Notes under the pieces: model-generated | Databases searched by the model: none | Seen by the model: only the letters and a program-made list of their open reading frames with translations | What the model was told of the DNA's origin: nothing | Translations under genes and position numbers: made by a program | Shown here: piece by piece, positions 8,203 through 17,040 of the stretch | How the letters are laid out: every line of letters starts with the position of its first letter | Numbering within the stretch: the stretch's first letter is position 1 | Assembly: GCF_020880995.1 (NCBI RefSeq) | Contig: NZ_JAJISD010000001.1 | Location: forward strand, 62,001 to 126,000 | Direction of reading: 5' to 3' | DNA length: 64,000 nt | Origin: Reyranella aquatilis | GTDB taxonomy: Bacteria > Pseudomonadota > Alphaproteobacteria > Reyranellales > Reyranellaceae

Positions 8203-9456
8203 GTGAGCCTGACGCTCGACATTCTTGAAGTCGGTGCGCGCGGGGACGGCGTCGCCGACCTCGAAGGCAAGCGCTACTTCGTGCCTTACTGCCTGCCGGC
8301 AGAGACGGTCGAGGCCGAACCGCTCGACAAGCGCGGCGACGGCATCGCCTGCGATCTCATCGAAGTGCTGGCCCCGTCGCGGCATCGCGAAACGCCACCC
8401 TGTCGCCATTTCGGGACCTGCGGCGGCTGCGCGCTGCAGCACTGGCGGCGCGACGTCTACACCGGCTGGAAAAGCGAGCTGATCGCCAAGGCGCTGGCGC
8501 AGCGCGGCGTTAAGGCGCCGCGCTTCGAGGCGCCCGTCACCTGCGAACCGGGCGAGCGCCGCCGTGCCGATATCGTGCTGCGCCGCCAGGGCAAGCGCGT
8601 CCACGCCGGCTTCCACGAGCGGGCGAGCCAGAACGTCGTCGATGTCGGCACCTGCGTCGTGGTACGGCCGGCGATCGACGCCGCCATCCCGAGGCTGCGG
8701 GCGGCGATGGCGTCGATCCTGCGCGACGGCACGTCGGCCGATGCGGTGGTCAACGAGACAGACACAGGGCTGGACGTGCTGATCCGGCCACACCGGCGCT
8801 TCGAGCTGACACTTGCCATCCGCGAGGCGTTGATCGCGCTGGCCGAGAGCGCCGACATGGCGCGCGTGAGCTGGGGCGACCGCGCCCGGGCCGAGCCGGT
8901 GATCGTGCGCCGCGCGCCCCTGCTGGTGCTGGGCGATACCGGCGTCGAGCCGCCGCCCGGCGTCTTCCTGCAGGCGACACGGCGAGCCGAGCTGGTGATG
9001 CGCGCCGGCGTCACGGCCTGGGGCGGCGAGGGGGCCCATATCGCCGATCTGTTCGCGGGGATCGGTGCGCTCTCGCTGGGCAAGCCGGGCAGGGCGAGCC
9101 TGTTCGAGAGCGACAAGACCGCCGTCGTCGCCGTCGATGCGGCGTTGCGCAAGGCCGCGACCAACCGCGCGACCGTTCAGCTGCGCGACCTGTTCCGCAA
9201 TCCCCTCACCGCGAAGGAACTGGAAGCCTTCGACGCCGTCGTGCTCGATCCGCCGCGTGCGGGTGCGGCCGCGCAGTGCGCCGAACTCGCCGGTTCGAAG
9301 GTGAAGCGGGTGGTTTATGCTTCCTGCGACCCCGGCAGCTTCGCCCGCGACGTGCGCAGCCTGCAGGACGGCGGATACCGGCTGGAGAAACTCATGCCCA
9401 TCGACCAGTTCCTCTGGTCGGCGCACGTCGAACTGATCGCGCTGCTGATGCGGTGA
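8203..9456 (+). CDS. TrmA/RlmD-type class I SAM-dependent RNA m5U methyltransferase
   Basis: A 417-aa enzyme that would methylate uridine C5 in rRNA or tRNA. A cysteine cluster CRHFGTCGGCALQHW (about residues 66-80) binds a 4Fe-4S cluster. The Rossmann domain has DLFAGIGALSL for SAM, VLDPPRAGA, and the catalytic-Cys motif VVYASCDPGSFARD. The chosen GTG at 8203 (VSLTLDILEVGARGDGVAD) is where family similarity starts; the frame is open further upstream through the asparaginase end. No TRAM domain is obvious beyond the short N-terminal strand region. A decayed copy of its last 27 codons sits about 1 kb downstream. Confidence 0.88.
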   Translation: MSLTLDILEVGARGDGVADLEGKRYFVPYCLPAETVEAEPLDKRGDGIACDLIEVLAPSRHRETPPCRHFGTCGGCALQHWRRDVYTGWKSELIAKALAQRGVKAPRFEAPVTCEPGERRRADIVLRRQGKRVHAGFHERASQNVVDVGTCVVVRPAIDAAIPRLRAAMASILRDGTSADAVVNETDTGLDVLIRPHRRFELTLAIREALIALAESADMARVSWGDRARAEPVIVRRAPLLVLGDTGVEPPPGVFLQATRRAELVMRAGVTAWGGEGAHIADLFAGIGALSLGKPGRASLFESDKTAVVAVDAALRKAATNRATVQLRDLFRNPLTAKELEAFDAVVLDPPRAGAAAQCAELAGSKVKRVVYASCDPGSFARDVRSLQDGGYRLEKLMPIDQFLWSAHVELIALLMR

Positions 9457-9526
9457 GGGACTTCCGGGCGAGATTATTGAACCGGGCGGGCTTCACGCGT
9501 CGCGCCTGTCCTCGCCGATGACCTCC

Positions 9527-10279
9527 CTATAGTCCTTTCAGGACGTCGCTCAATGCGGCCCCGGGCTGGTGCGGCATGAAGACTTGGAAGGGCGCCCCAA
9601 AGATCGCGGTGAGGACCAGGCAGGTGCTGAAGGACACCGTGAAAAGGCTCACGGCGACCCGCATCGGGCGTCTCTGGCCGAGATGCACGAGCATCAGGGC
9701 GATCTGGGTGATCGCCCCGAAGATCACCATGGCGAAGCCCTTGAGCGGCACCGTGGCATCGCTGGCGAGATGCACCCTGTCCTCCCGTGCCCTCATCATG
9801 GTCTGAGCCTCGCCGATCAGGATAGCCCGCGACGAGGAATCGAGGCTGGGCTCCCGCACGATCGCACCCACGAGGTCGTCGAACGCATTCTCGGTCTTGC
9901 CGCGGGCCGCCCGGATCACCGTCCCGCGATCCATCTCGCCGCTGGAGGCTTCGAGATAGGCCCTGAGCTTCGGCATCAGGGCTGCCGTGACGCCCATGGC
10001 GTGCGCAGTGTGGGCGATCAGCCGCGCGGCATTGGTCTCGCCGCTCACGAAGCGGCGGGCCTGGATGTCCTTCTGCCAGGCATCGCTGGCCAGCAGAGCG
10101 GCATAGAGGCTGAACAGCATCGCCATGCCGTTGAAGTAAGGCGCCACCACGCCCTTGCAGGACTGGATCGACGCCGAGAGCGGGCCACGGGCTTCGGCCG
10201 TGAGAATGACGATCGCCAGCAGGGCCGGGACGCAAACCGCCAGCACGAGCTTCCAACCCATGCTCAACTCGAGATACAT
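9527..10279 (-). CDS. Membrane protein, DUF4239/bestrophin-like
   Basis: A 250-aa protein with an N-terminal membrane segment (about residues 10-26), a second hydrophobic stretch around GMAMLFSLYAALLASDAWQ, a soluble middle, and two C-terminal segments (about 182-200 and 207-230). This arrangement matches DUF4239 proteins, often called bestrophin-like. Function unknown; ion-channel activity would be speculation. The start chosen is MYLELSMGWKLV at 10279; MGWKLV six codons later is possible. The longer open frame upstream is not supported. It converges on the methyltransferase gene. Confidence 0.6.
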   Translation of the reverse strand: MYLELSMGWKLVLAVCVPALLAIVILTAEARGPLSASIQSCKGVVAPYFNGMAMLFSLYAALLASDAWQKDIQARRFVSGETNAARLIAHTAHAMGVTAALMPKLRAYLEASSGEMDRGTVIRAARGKTENAFDDLVGAIVREPSLDSSSRAILIGEAQTMMRAREDRVHLASDATVPLKGFAMVIFGAITQIALMLVHLGQRRPMRVAVSLFTVSFSTCLVLTAIFGAPFQVFMPHQPGAALSDVLKGL

Positions 10280-10403
10280 TATCTGCCCTCCCCTCCGACG
10301 AAGCCGTCGAGCGTCCCAGATACCATCATTCGGCCGGGTTGCGGGAAGGCGGAGTCGGCCGACGCCGCCCGTCTGTCCGATCGGCAGGGAAGCGCCGTGA
10401 CGC

Positions 10404-10492
10404 GGAGCGGGTGTCGACTGGAGAAACTCATCCCTATCGACCAAATTCTCCGGCCGGTTCATGTTGGGCCGACAGCTTCGATGACCAAATGA
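10404..10492 (+). pseudogene. Decayed duplicate of the RNA methyltransferase 3' end
   Basis: In frame this stretch reads SGCRLEKLIPIDQIL, then HVG, and ends in TGA. The end of the methyltransferase at 8203-9456 reads GGYRLEKLMPIDQFL, then HVE, and also ends in TGA. DNA identity is high over the first 40 bases (CTGGAGAAACTCAT is identical) and falls off later. No start, SAM motif or iron-sulfur motif remains upstream. It is a remnant of a duplicated or replaced gene; the start of homology is only approximate. Confidence 0.7.
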
Positions 10493-10508
10493 AACGAGGA
10501 GACGACCG

Positions 10509-11276
10509 ATGATGTTCGACCTGACCGGCAAGGTGGCCGTCGTGACCGGTGGCAGCCGCGGAATCGGCCGCTCGATCTGCGAGCAGATGGCCGCCCACGG
10601 CGCCAAGGTCGTGGTGTCGAGCCGCAAGCTGCCCGCCTGCGAGGAGGTGGTGAAGGGTATCAAGGCCAAGGGCGGCGAGGCGACCGCCGTCGCGGCCAGC
10701 ATCTCCGACAAGGCCCAGCTCGAGAACCTCGTCGCCGAGGCGCGCAAGGCCTACGGCAAGATCGACATCATGGTCTGCAACGCCGCGTCCAACCCGTATT
10801 TCGGTCCGCTCTCCGGGCTGAAGGACGAGGTGTTTCAGAAGATCATGCAGAACAACGTGATGTCGAACCTGTGGCTGATGAACATGGTCGGCCCGGAGAT
10901 GGCGGAACGCAAGGACGGTGCCTTCATCATCGTCTCGTCAATCGGCGCGCTGGTCGGTTCGGCCCACATCGCGGCCTACAACATGAGCAAGGCCGCCGAC
11001 CTCTCGCTGGTGAAGTCGCTCGCCATGGAGTGGGGCAAGCACAACATTCGCGTGAACGCGATCGCGCCGGGCCTGATCCAGACCGACTTCGCCAAGGCGC
11101 TCTGGGACAATCCGCAGATCCGCGCCGCCCAGGAGAACAAGGCCGCGCTGAAGCGCATTGGCCAGCCCGACGACATCGGCGGCGTCGCGGTGTTCCTGGC
11201 CTCCAAGGCCGGCAACTTCGTCTGCGGTCAGTGCATCATCGCCGACGGCGGCGTGATCGGCGCCGGCGCGGAGTAG
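10509..11276 (+). CDS. SDR family NAD(P)-dependent oxidoreductase
   Basis: A 255-aa classical short-chain dehydrogenase. It has the dinucleotide motif TGGSRGIG (about 12-19), CNAASNPY in place of NNAG, the catalytic Ser in IIVSSIGALVG, and the Y-N-M-S-K catalytic Tyr/Lys. The C-terminal sequence FVCGQCIIADGG is typical of the family. SRG after the first Gly favours NADP(H). The substrate is unknown; the overall pattern resembles DHRS4-like carbonyl reductases. ATG at 10509 and 10512 are both possible; AGGAGA lies 10 bases upstream. It converges on the exonuclease III gene across a palindromic repeat. Confidence 0.92.
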   Translation: MMFDLTGKVAVVTGGSRGIGRSICEQMAAHGAKVVVSSRKLPACEEVVKGIKAKGGEATAVAASISDKAQLENLVAEARKAYGKIDIMVCNAASNPYFGPLSGLKDEVFQKIMQNNVMSNLWLMNMVGPEMAERKDGAFIIVSSIGALVGSAHIAAYNMSKAADLSLVKSLAMEWGKHNIRVNAIAPGLIQTDFAKALWDNPQIRAAQENKAALKRIGQPDDIGGVAVFLASKAGNFVCGQCIIADGGVIGAGAE

Positions 11277-11286
11277 ACAAAGTCCT

Positions 11287-11409
11287 GTCATCTCGACCGG
11301 AGCCGAGCGAAGCGAGAGCGGAGTGGAGAGATCTTCGCTCCACCATTTGCCGCCTTTCGGGTGAGAGAAGGTCTCTGCACGCCGCGCTGCGCGCTCCGGC
11401 CGAGACGAC
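11287..11409. repeat. Palindromic intergenic repeat, family A, copy 1
   Basis: About 123 bp with inverted ends: GTCATCTCGACCGGAGC on the left and GCTCCGGCCGAGACGAC on the right (two mismatches), with internal GGAGAGATCTTCGCTCCACC. It is strongly similar to the element at 38929-39046. It fills the gap between two convergent genes, 11 bases after the SDR stop and 7 bases from the exonuclease stop, so it may act as a bidirectional terminator. Confidence 0.75.
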
Positions 11410-11415
11410 GGAGCT

Positions 11416-12204
11416 TTAAGCCGCGACGTCCAGTTCGCACCAGACCGGGACGTGATCCGACGGCTCGGTCTTGCCGCGCTCCGCCTTGTCGATGCCAACG
11501 GCGGTCAGCCGGTCGGCGGCCTGCGGTGACAGCAGCAGGTGGTCGATCCGCAGGCCGTGGCCCTTGGGCCAGGCACCGGCCTGGTAATCCCAGAACGTGT
11601 ACTGCTCGCCGTCGGGATGGAAGGCGCGTACCGCGTCGGTCAGGCCGATATTGAGCAGCTTGCGGAATGCCGCCCGCGATTCGGGCTGACAGAGCGCATC
11701 GTTGGCGAACGCCTTGGGATCGTAGACGTCCATCTCGGTCGGGCAGACATTGTAGTCGCCGCACAGCACGAACATCTCCTCGCGCGCCAGAAGCGTGCGG
11801 GCATGGCCAAGTAGCCGTTCCATCCACGCCAGCTTGTAGGCGAACTTCTCGGTGCCGACCGGGTTGCCGTTGGGGAGGTAGAGGCCGCCCACCGTCAGCG
11901 GCCCGCGCGGCGTATGCACCCGGCCCTCGACGTAGCGCGCGGGCTCGTCCTCGACATGGCCGGGCAGGGCGCGCGCCGTCACGTCGAAGGCATGGCGTGA
12001 GAGGAAGGCGACGCCATTGAAGCCCTTCTGCCCGACGATGGCGCACTTGTAGCCGGCGGCCTCGACCTCGAGCGTCGGGAACTGCGGTTCCTGGGCCTTG
12101 ATCTCCTGCAGCACGACGATGTCGGGCTGGGCTTCGCCCAGCCACGAGACCAGATTGCCGGTGCGCTTGCGCACGGAGTTCACGTTCCAGGTCGCGATTT
12201 TCAT
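11416..12204 (-). CDS. xth: Exodeoxyribonuclease III
   Basis: A 262-aa Mg-dependent endonuclease/exonuclease/phosphatase fold protein for AP-site incision and 3' end cleaning in base-excision repair. Signature motifs: MKIATWNVNSVR at the N-terminus, VLQEIKAQ (metal Glu), CGDYNVCPTEMDVYDP, RIDHLLLS and the closing SDHVPVW with the catalytic Asp-His. The length is normal for Xth. It is convergent with the SDR gene and followed upstream, in the same orientation, by the Bug receptor gene with no sign of a functional link. Confidence 0.95.
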   Translation of the reverse strand: MKIATWNVNSVRKRTGNLVSWLGEAQPDIVVLQEIKAQEPQFPTLEVEAAGYKCAIVGQKGFNGVAFLSRHAFDVTARALPGHVEDEPARYVEGRVHTPRGPLTVGGLYLPNGNPVGTEKFAYKLAWMERLLGHARTLLAREEMFVLCGDYNVCPTEMDVYDPKAFANDALCQPESRAAFRKLLNIGLTDAVRAFHPDGEQYTFWDYQAGAWPKGHGLRIDHLLLSPQAADRLTAVGIDKAERGKTEPSDHVPVWCELDVAA

Positions 12205-12243
12205 GAGTTCAGGCTGCCTCTCTTGCCGTCCTCATAGCATGCC

Positions 12244-13224
12244 TCACTCCTGCGGCTCGATCTTCGCGTCCTGAACGACCTGCCGCCATTTCTCGCTGTC
12301 GGCGCGCACGAAGGCGGCAAAGTCGGCGGGGCTGTTCTCCGTGAAGGTCTCGAGACCCTGTTCGAGCAGTTTGGCCTGCGCCGCCGGGATCACGGCCCGC
12401 ACCGCGCCGTTGAGGCGCTCGACCACCGGCGCCGGGGTTTGGGCCGGGCCGAACAGGCCGACCCAGCCGCCAGCATCCATGCCGCGCAGTTCGGGCAGGC
12501 CCGATTCTGCGAGCGTCGGCATGTCGGGCAGGGTGGGCGAACGCTTCAGGGTCGACACGGCGATGCCCTTGGCCTGTCCGGCCTTGATGCGGCCCAGCGC
12601 ACCCGGCGCGCCGTCGAACAGAAACTGGATGCGGCCCGCGGCCAGGTCGAGCTGCGCCGGGCCGCTGCCGCGATAGGGGACATGCACCATGTCGAGGCCG
12701 AGACGCAGGCGCAGCATCTCCATGATCAGGTGGTTGAGATTGCCCTGGCCGAACGAGCCGTAGCTGGTCTTGCCAGGATTGGCCTTCACATAGGCCACGA
12801 ACTCGGCGGTGGTGCTCACCGGCACGTCGGACGCGGCCAGCAGGACGAGGGCGCCGCGCGCGATGCCGGCGATCGGCGTGAAGTCGCGCTCCACGACGTA
12901 GGGCACGTTCTTGGTCACCCACGGGCCGCTGGCGATCGGTGAATTGGACGTGAGCAGCAGCGTGTAGCCGTTGGGTGCCGAGCGGGCGACGGAGGCGCTG
13001 CCCATGATGCCCGAGGCGCCGGCGCGATTGTCGATGACGAGGCGCTGCCCAATCTCGGTCGACAGCGGTTCGAGCAGGATACGGCCGCTGATGTCGGCGG
13101 CATTGCCCGGCGGATAGGGCACCACGAGGGTGACGGGGCGAGCCGGCCAACCCTCCTGCGCCGTCGCGGGTAAAGCAAGAAAGCTCGCGGCCGAGAAGGC
13201 GAAGGTTCGTCGTCCAATGTTCAT
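12244..13224 (-). CDS. Bug/TctC-type tripartite tricarboxylate transporter receptor
   Basis: A 326-aa periplasmic solute-binding protein of the TTT (UPF0065) family. It has a signal peptide with a twin-Arg-like N-terminus (MNIGRRTFAFSAASFLALPATAQ) and the family start WPARPVTLVVPYPPG. Further family motifs are NRAGASGIMG, VPYRGSGPAQLDLAAG and PTLPDMPTLAESG. It would bind a small carboxylate. No tctA/tctB permease genes are adjacent, as is usual for these abundant orphan receptors. It is one of three in the window (also 53425 and 58997). Confidence 0.92.
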   Translation of the reverse strand: MNIGRRTFAFSAASFLALPATAQEGWPARPVTLVVPYPPGNAADISGRILLEPLSTEIGQRLVIDNRAGASGIMGSASVARSAPNGYTLLLTSNSPIASGPWVTKNVPYVVERDFTPIAGIARGALVLLAASDVPVSTTAEFVAYVKANPGKTSYGSFGQGNLNHLIMEMLRLRLGLDMVHVPYRGSGPAQLDLAAGRIQFLFDGAPGALGRIKAGQAKGIAVSTLKRSPTLPDMPTLAESGLPELRGMDAGGWVGLFGPAQTPAPVVERLNGAVRAVIPAAQAKLLEQGLETFTENSPADFAAFVRADSEKWRQVVQDAKIEPQE

Positions 13225-13391
13225 GGAAGCTCCCTGTCGGCCGGACGCTAGCAGGCGACCTGGCAGGGAAGAAGACGCCGCAGCCGCAGCGCGGACAGGA
13301 TCGACGGCTTCCCCGTTCGAATGCGAATAGAGAAGTGCTCCGACTTACGGGGCGATGGGGGAGAGTGGTCGTTCGTTCCTCGGCGCTCCCG

Positions 13392-13441
13392 GACATCGCT
13401 TCGCGATGTCTTGCCGCTCACCAGCCGAGCTTTGCTCGGCT
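13392..13441 (-). terminator. Two perfect hairpins after the erpA-like gene
   Basis: AGCCGAGC (13423-13430) and GCTCGGCT (13434-13441) form an 8-bp stem with a 3-base loop directly at the stop codon of the minus-strand gene. A second perfect 8-bp stem, GACATCGC/GCGATGTC (13392-13410), follows. Neither has a long U tract, so termination strength is uncertain. The rest of the gap 13225-13391 shows no gene. Confidence 0.5.
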
Positions 13442-13785
13442 TATACGCTGAACGAGTTGCCGCAGCCGCAGGAGGAGGTGGCGTTCGGGTTCTTCACCTG
13501 GAACGCGGCGCCGACCATTTCCTCGACATAGTCGAGCTGGCTGCCCTTCAGGAACTCCAGCGAGGTGGCGTCGACCAGGACGGCGGCGCCGTCGCGCTCG
13601 ATGACGAGGTCGTCGTCGTTGCGCGCTTCCTCGAAGGAGAAATTGTACTGGAAGCCCGAGCAGCCGCCGCCCAGGACCGCCACCCTCATCATGACGGGCT
13701 TGGGTTCCCTGGAGGCCAGGAACGCGATCCGCTTGGCCGCGCTGGGGGTTACGGAGAAGGTCGTGGCGTCGGTGGTCATGACCAC
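13441..13785 (-). CDS. erpA: ErpA/IscA (HesB) family iron-sulfur carrier
   Basis: A 114-aa A-type Fe-S carrier. The three conserved cysteines are present: Cys42 in LGGGCSGFQYNF and Cys106/Cys108 in SSCGCGNSF. It would receive clusters from the assembly scaffold and pass them to apo-proteins. The VKNPNATSSCGCG tail is typical of alphaproteobacterial ErpA rather than SufA, but family assignment from sequence alone is not certain. It is monocistronic by position, on the minus strand, with hairpins just after its stop. Confidence 0.88.
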   Translation of the reverse strand: MVMTTDATTFSVTPSAAKRIAFLASREPKPVMMRVAVLGGGCSGFQYNFSFEEARNDDDLVIERDGAAVLVDATSLEFLKGSQLDYVEEMVGAAFQVKNPNATSSCGCGNSFSV

Positions 13786-13828
13786 AAGATGTGGTTGGCA
13801 GGGCGTTTCGTCAATCCCGACAAAAACC

Positions 13829-14725
13829 CTAGGGAATTAAGGATTTGCTCCGTTCCCGGGCCCGGACCCGCTCGCGGTGGAGGATGTAGAGCCCCGAACC
13901 GACGACCAGCGGCAGGCCATACCAGACGGTCCAGGAGGGCTCTTCCCTGAACCAGAGGTACCCGAAGGCCACGGCGAGAATGATCGACACATAGTCGAAG
14001 GGCGCCAGGACCGCCGCGGGCGCCAGCCGCCAGGCCCGCGTAATCAGGATCTGGGCGAAGCCACCCAGCAGGCCGAGGGTCAGCAGCCACACCCAGTCCA
14101 TCGGCGGCGGCCAGATCCATTCGGGTATGGCGCAGGCCAGCGAAATGACGGTGCCCACGATGGCGAACCAGAAAAGCGTCACGACGTCCGGATCGTGGCG
14201 GCTGAGCAGTCTCACCATCACGGTCGAGAGCGAATAGCAGAAGGTCGCCGCCAGGATGATCAGCGAAACGGTGTGGAACTCGATACCCCAGGGATCGAGC
14301 ATGATCAGCACGCCGGCGAAGCCGACGCCGACCGCGGTCCAGCGCCGCCAGCCCACCGGTTCCTTGAGGATCAGCACGGACAGCGCGACCATGAAGAGCG
14401 GTGCCGAGAAGGAGATGGCGTAGGCGTCGACCAGCGGCATGCGCGGAAAGGCGTAGAAGAAGCCGAACATGCTGCCGAAGCCGATGGTGACGCGCAGCGC
14501 CTGCAGCCAGGGCCGGTTGCTGCGCACCACGCGCATGCCGCCAGCGTGCCAGATCATGACCGCGACCGGCACCAGCGCGACACCGCTGCGGAAGACCATG
14601 AGCTGGAAGGAGCCATAGGTCCCGCCCAGCCCCTTCACCATCGCGTCCATCGTGCAGAACAGCACGAGGGCGCTCAGCTTGAAGTAGATGCCGTGAAGGG
14701 CGGTCTGGCGAGGGGCGTCCGACAA
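13829..14725 (-). CDS. DMT family (EamA) membrane transporter
   Basis: A 298-aa integral membrane protein with about ten hydrophobic segments arranged as two EamA repeats (roughly 12-142 and 155-287). The first repeat has FGSMFGFFYAFPRMPLVDAYAISFSAPLF and the second has LAPAAVLAPFDYVSIILAVAFGYLWF, both typical of RhaT/EamA exporters. It probably exports a small metabolite; the substrate is not readable. It is divergent from the adenylate cyclase gene, with 71 bases between the two starts. Confidence 0.9.
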   Translation of the reverse strand: MSDAPRQTALHGIYFKLSALVLFCTMDAMVKGLGGTYGSFQLMVFRSGVALVPVAVMIWHAGGMRVVRSNRPWLQALRVTIGFGSMFGFFYAFPRMPLVDAYAISFSAPLFMVALSVLILKEPVGWRRWTAVGVGFAGVLIMLDPWGIEFHTVSLIILAATFCYSLSTVMVRLLSRHDPDVVTLFWFAIVGTVISLACAIPEWIWPPPMDWVWLLTLGLLGGFAQILITRAWRLAPAAVLAPFDYVSIILAVAFGYLWFREEPSWTVWYGLPLVVGSGLYILHRERVRARERSKSLIP

Positions 14726-14796
14726 GCTGCGCTATTTGGCTTGGCCTTCATCCCCTGTAAAGTGAAGTTCGTGGGAGAGCAGAAAGTCACAGGCGT

Positions 14797-17040
14797 ATGA
14801 GCTGGTTGCTGCGCTGCATCAATGCGCCGCGAGCGCCGGTCGTCGTCGCGCTGCTGGTGCTGCTCGGCGCGCTTGCGCTGCGCATTGCCGATCCGTCTGC
14901 CGTTTCCCGCCTCCGTGACTTCGCCTTCGACAGTTACCAGCGGATCCAGCCGCGCCTCTACAATCCCGAGACGCCGGTGCGCATCGTCGACATCGACGAG
15001 GCGGCGCTGCAGGAATATGGCCAGTGGCCGTGGCCGCGCACGATCGTGGCACGGCTGGTCGACAAGCTCACGGAGAAGGGCGCCGTCGTCGTGGCCTTCG
15101 ACGCGGTGTTCGCCGAGCCCGACCGCTCCTCGATCAGCCGCATGGTGCGCGACCTCGTGGCCTTCACCGACCCGGAGACGGTGCAGAAGCTTGCTGCCGC
15201 CGTGCAGGACAACGACAAGGTGCTGGCCGACGCCATGGCCCAGTCGCGCGTCGTCACGGGCTTCGGCTTCGACGTGAAGGGCACAGGGAAGCCGCCGCGC
15301 ACGTTCCACGGCGTGGCATTCGCCGGCGACCAGCCCAGCCAGTTCCTGCCGCAGCAGGGCGGCACCGTGAAGTCGATCGACATCCTCGAAGCCGCCGCCA
15401 AGGGTAACGGCAGCGTCAACACCGACGTCGACAGCATCGTGATTCGCCGCGTGCCGATGATGTTTCGGGTTGTCGGATACGAAGGGCTGTTTCCTGCGCT
15501 GTCGATCGAGGCGCTGCGCGTCGCGCAGGAGGCCTCGACCTACCTGATCAAGTCCTCGGGCGCGAGCGGTGAGATTTCGTTCGGCGAGAAGACCGGCATC
15601 GTGGCCATCAGGACAGGCAATCTCGAGGTACCGACCGACGCGCGCGGCCGCCTCATCGTCTACGACACCGGCCACAAGGAAGAACGGTTCATTTCCGCCC
15701 GGGCGGTGTTGAAGGACGAGGTGCCGGCGGAAAAGATCGAAGGCAACGTCTTCTTCGTCGGCACAAGCGCGATCGGCCTGAAGGACCTGCGCAATACGCC
15801 GGTCCAGGATGCTGTGCCGGGAGTCGAACTGCATGCCCAGCTGGCCGAGCAGATGCTGGAGCAGAAATTCCTGTCCCGGCCCGACTATGCCGACGGCGCG
15901 GAGTTCCTCTATCTGGCGGCGATCGGCCTGCTGCTGGTCGTCCTGCTCCCACGCCTGTCGGCCGGGAAGATGTCGGTTGTCGCGACGGTCTTCATCGGCG
16001 TTGGCCTTGCCGTACCGTGGTTCGCCTATTCGAAGCATCAGCTGCTGTTCGACCCGATCTATCCGCCGGTCACCTTCGCGGCGATCTATGTCGTCGGCAC
16101 GGCGCTCGCCTTCATGCGCACGGAGCGGGAGCGGGCAGAGATCCGCGGCGCCTTCGGAATGTACCTGTCGCCCGACCTGGTCGAGCAGCTCGCGCGCAAT
16201 CCGAGCCTGCTGCAGCTGGGCGGCGAGCTGCGCGAGATCACGGTGATGTTCACCGACGTGCGTGGCTTCACGACGATCTCCGAACAGTTCGATCCACACG
16301 GGCTGACGCGGTTCATGAACCGGTTCCTGACACCGATGACGGACCTGATCCTCGGTCTCAAGGGCACGATCGACAAATACATGGGCGACGCGATCATGGC
16401 GTTCTGGAACGCGCCGCTTCCCGTCGAGCGGCATGCCGCGCGGGCCTGCGACGCGGCGTTGGCGATGCAGGCCCGTCTCGCCGAGCTGAACCAGGAATGG
16501 AAGGCGGAGGCGGAAGCCGAGGGGCGCAAGCACATTCCGGTCAATATTGGCGTCGGCCTCAACACCGGCCCGGCCTCTGTCGGCAATTTCGGCTCGACCC
16601 AGCGCTTCACTTATTCCTGCCTGGGCGACGATGTGAACCTCGCCTCGCGGCTCGAAGGACAGTGCAAGACCTACGGTGTCGGCATCATCATCGGCCGCAA
16701 GACGCGCGAGGAGGTCGAGGACTATGCGACGCTGGAGATCGACCTCATCACCGTGAAGGGCAAGACCGAGCCCGAGCGGGTATTCGCCCTGCTGGGCGAT
16801 GCCGCCGTCGCACAGACGGATGCTTTTCGCGCGCTTCAGGGTTGCCAGGACGAATTCCTCAGGCTCTATCGCAGCGGCGCCTTCGCCGAGGCGCTGGAAA
16901 TGATCCGGACGTGCCAGGCCGCGGCGGAGACGGCGGGCTGGCGTCAGACCTATTACGAGATGATGCGCGGACGGCTCGACGCCCTGATCGACGATTCGCC
17001 GGTGGACTGGAAGGGAGTCTATGTCGCCAAGGACAAGTGA
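14797..17040 (+). CDS. CHASE2-domain adenylate cyclase, class III
   Basis: A 747-aa membrane receptor cyclase. An N-terminal membrane segment (about 14-32) is followed by a large periplasmic CHASE2 sensor (about 35-365, with VRIVDIDEAALQEYGQWPWPR), then about three membrane segments (368-440), then the catalytic domain (about 475-640). The catalytic domain has FTDVRGFTTISE (metal Asp), TIDKYMGDAIMAFWNAP and LGDDVNLASRLE. The Lys of IDKYMGD and the Asp of LGDDVN are the pair expected for ATP rather than GTP. It would make cAMP in response to an extracytoplasmic signal. It overlaps the next gene by 20 bases. Confidence 0.93.
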   Translation: MSWLLRCINAPRAPVVVALLVLLGALALRIADPSAVSRLRDFAFDSYQRIQPRLYNPETPVRIVDIDEAALQEYGQWPWPRTIVARLVDKLTEKGAVVVAFDAVFAEPDRSSISRMVRDLVAFTDPETVQKLAAAVQDNDKVLADAMAQSRVVTGFGFDVKGTGKPPRTFHGVAFAGDQPSQFLPQQGGTVKSIDILEAAAKGNGSVNTDVDSIVIRRVPMMFRVVGYEGLFPALSIEALRVAQEASTYLIKSSGASGEISFGEKTGIVAIRTGNLEVPTDARGRLIVYDTGHKEERFISARAVLKDEVPAEKIEGNVFFVGTSAIGLKDLRNTPVQDAVPGVELHAQLAEQMLEQKFLSRPDYADGAEFLYLAAIGLLLVVLLPRLSAGKMSVVATVFIGVGLAVPWFAYSKHQLLFDPIYPPVTFAAIYVVGTALAFMRTERERAEIRGAFGMYLSPDLVEQLARNPSLLQLGGELREITVMFTDVRGFTTISEQFDPHGLTRFMNRFLTPMTDLILGLKGTIDKYMGDAIMAFWNAPLPVERHAARACDAALAMQARLAELNQEWKAEAEAEGRKHIPVNIGVGLNTGPASVGNFGSTQRFTYSCLGDDVNLASRLEGQCKTYGVGIIIGRKTREEVEDYATLEIDLITVKGKTEPERVFALLGDAAVAQTDAFRALQGCQDEFLRLYRSGAFAEALEMIRTCQAAAETAGWRQTYYEMMRGRLDALIDDSPVDWKGVYVAKDK

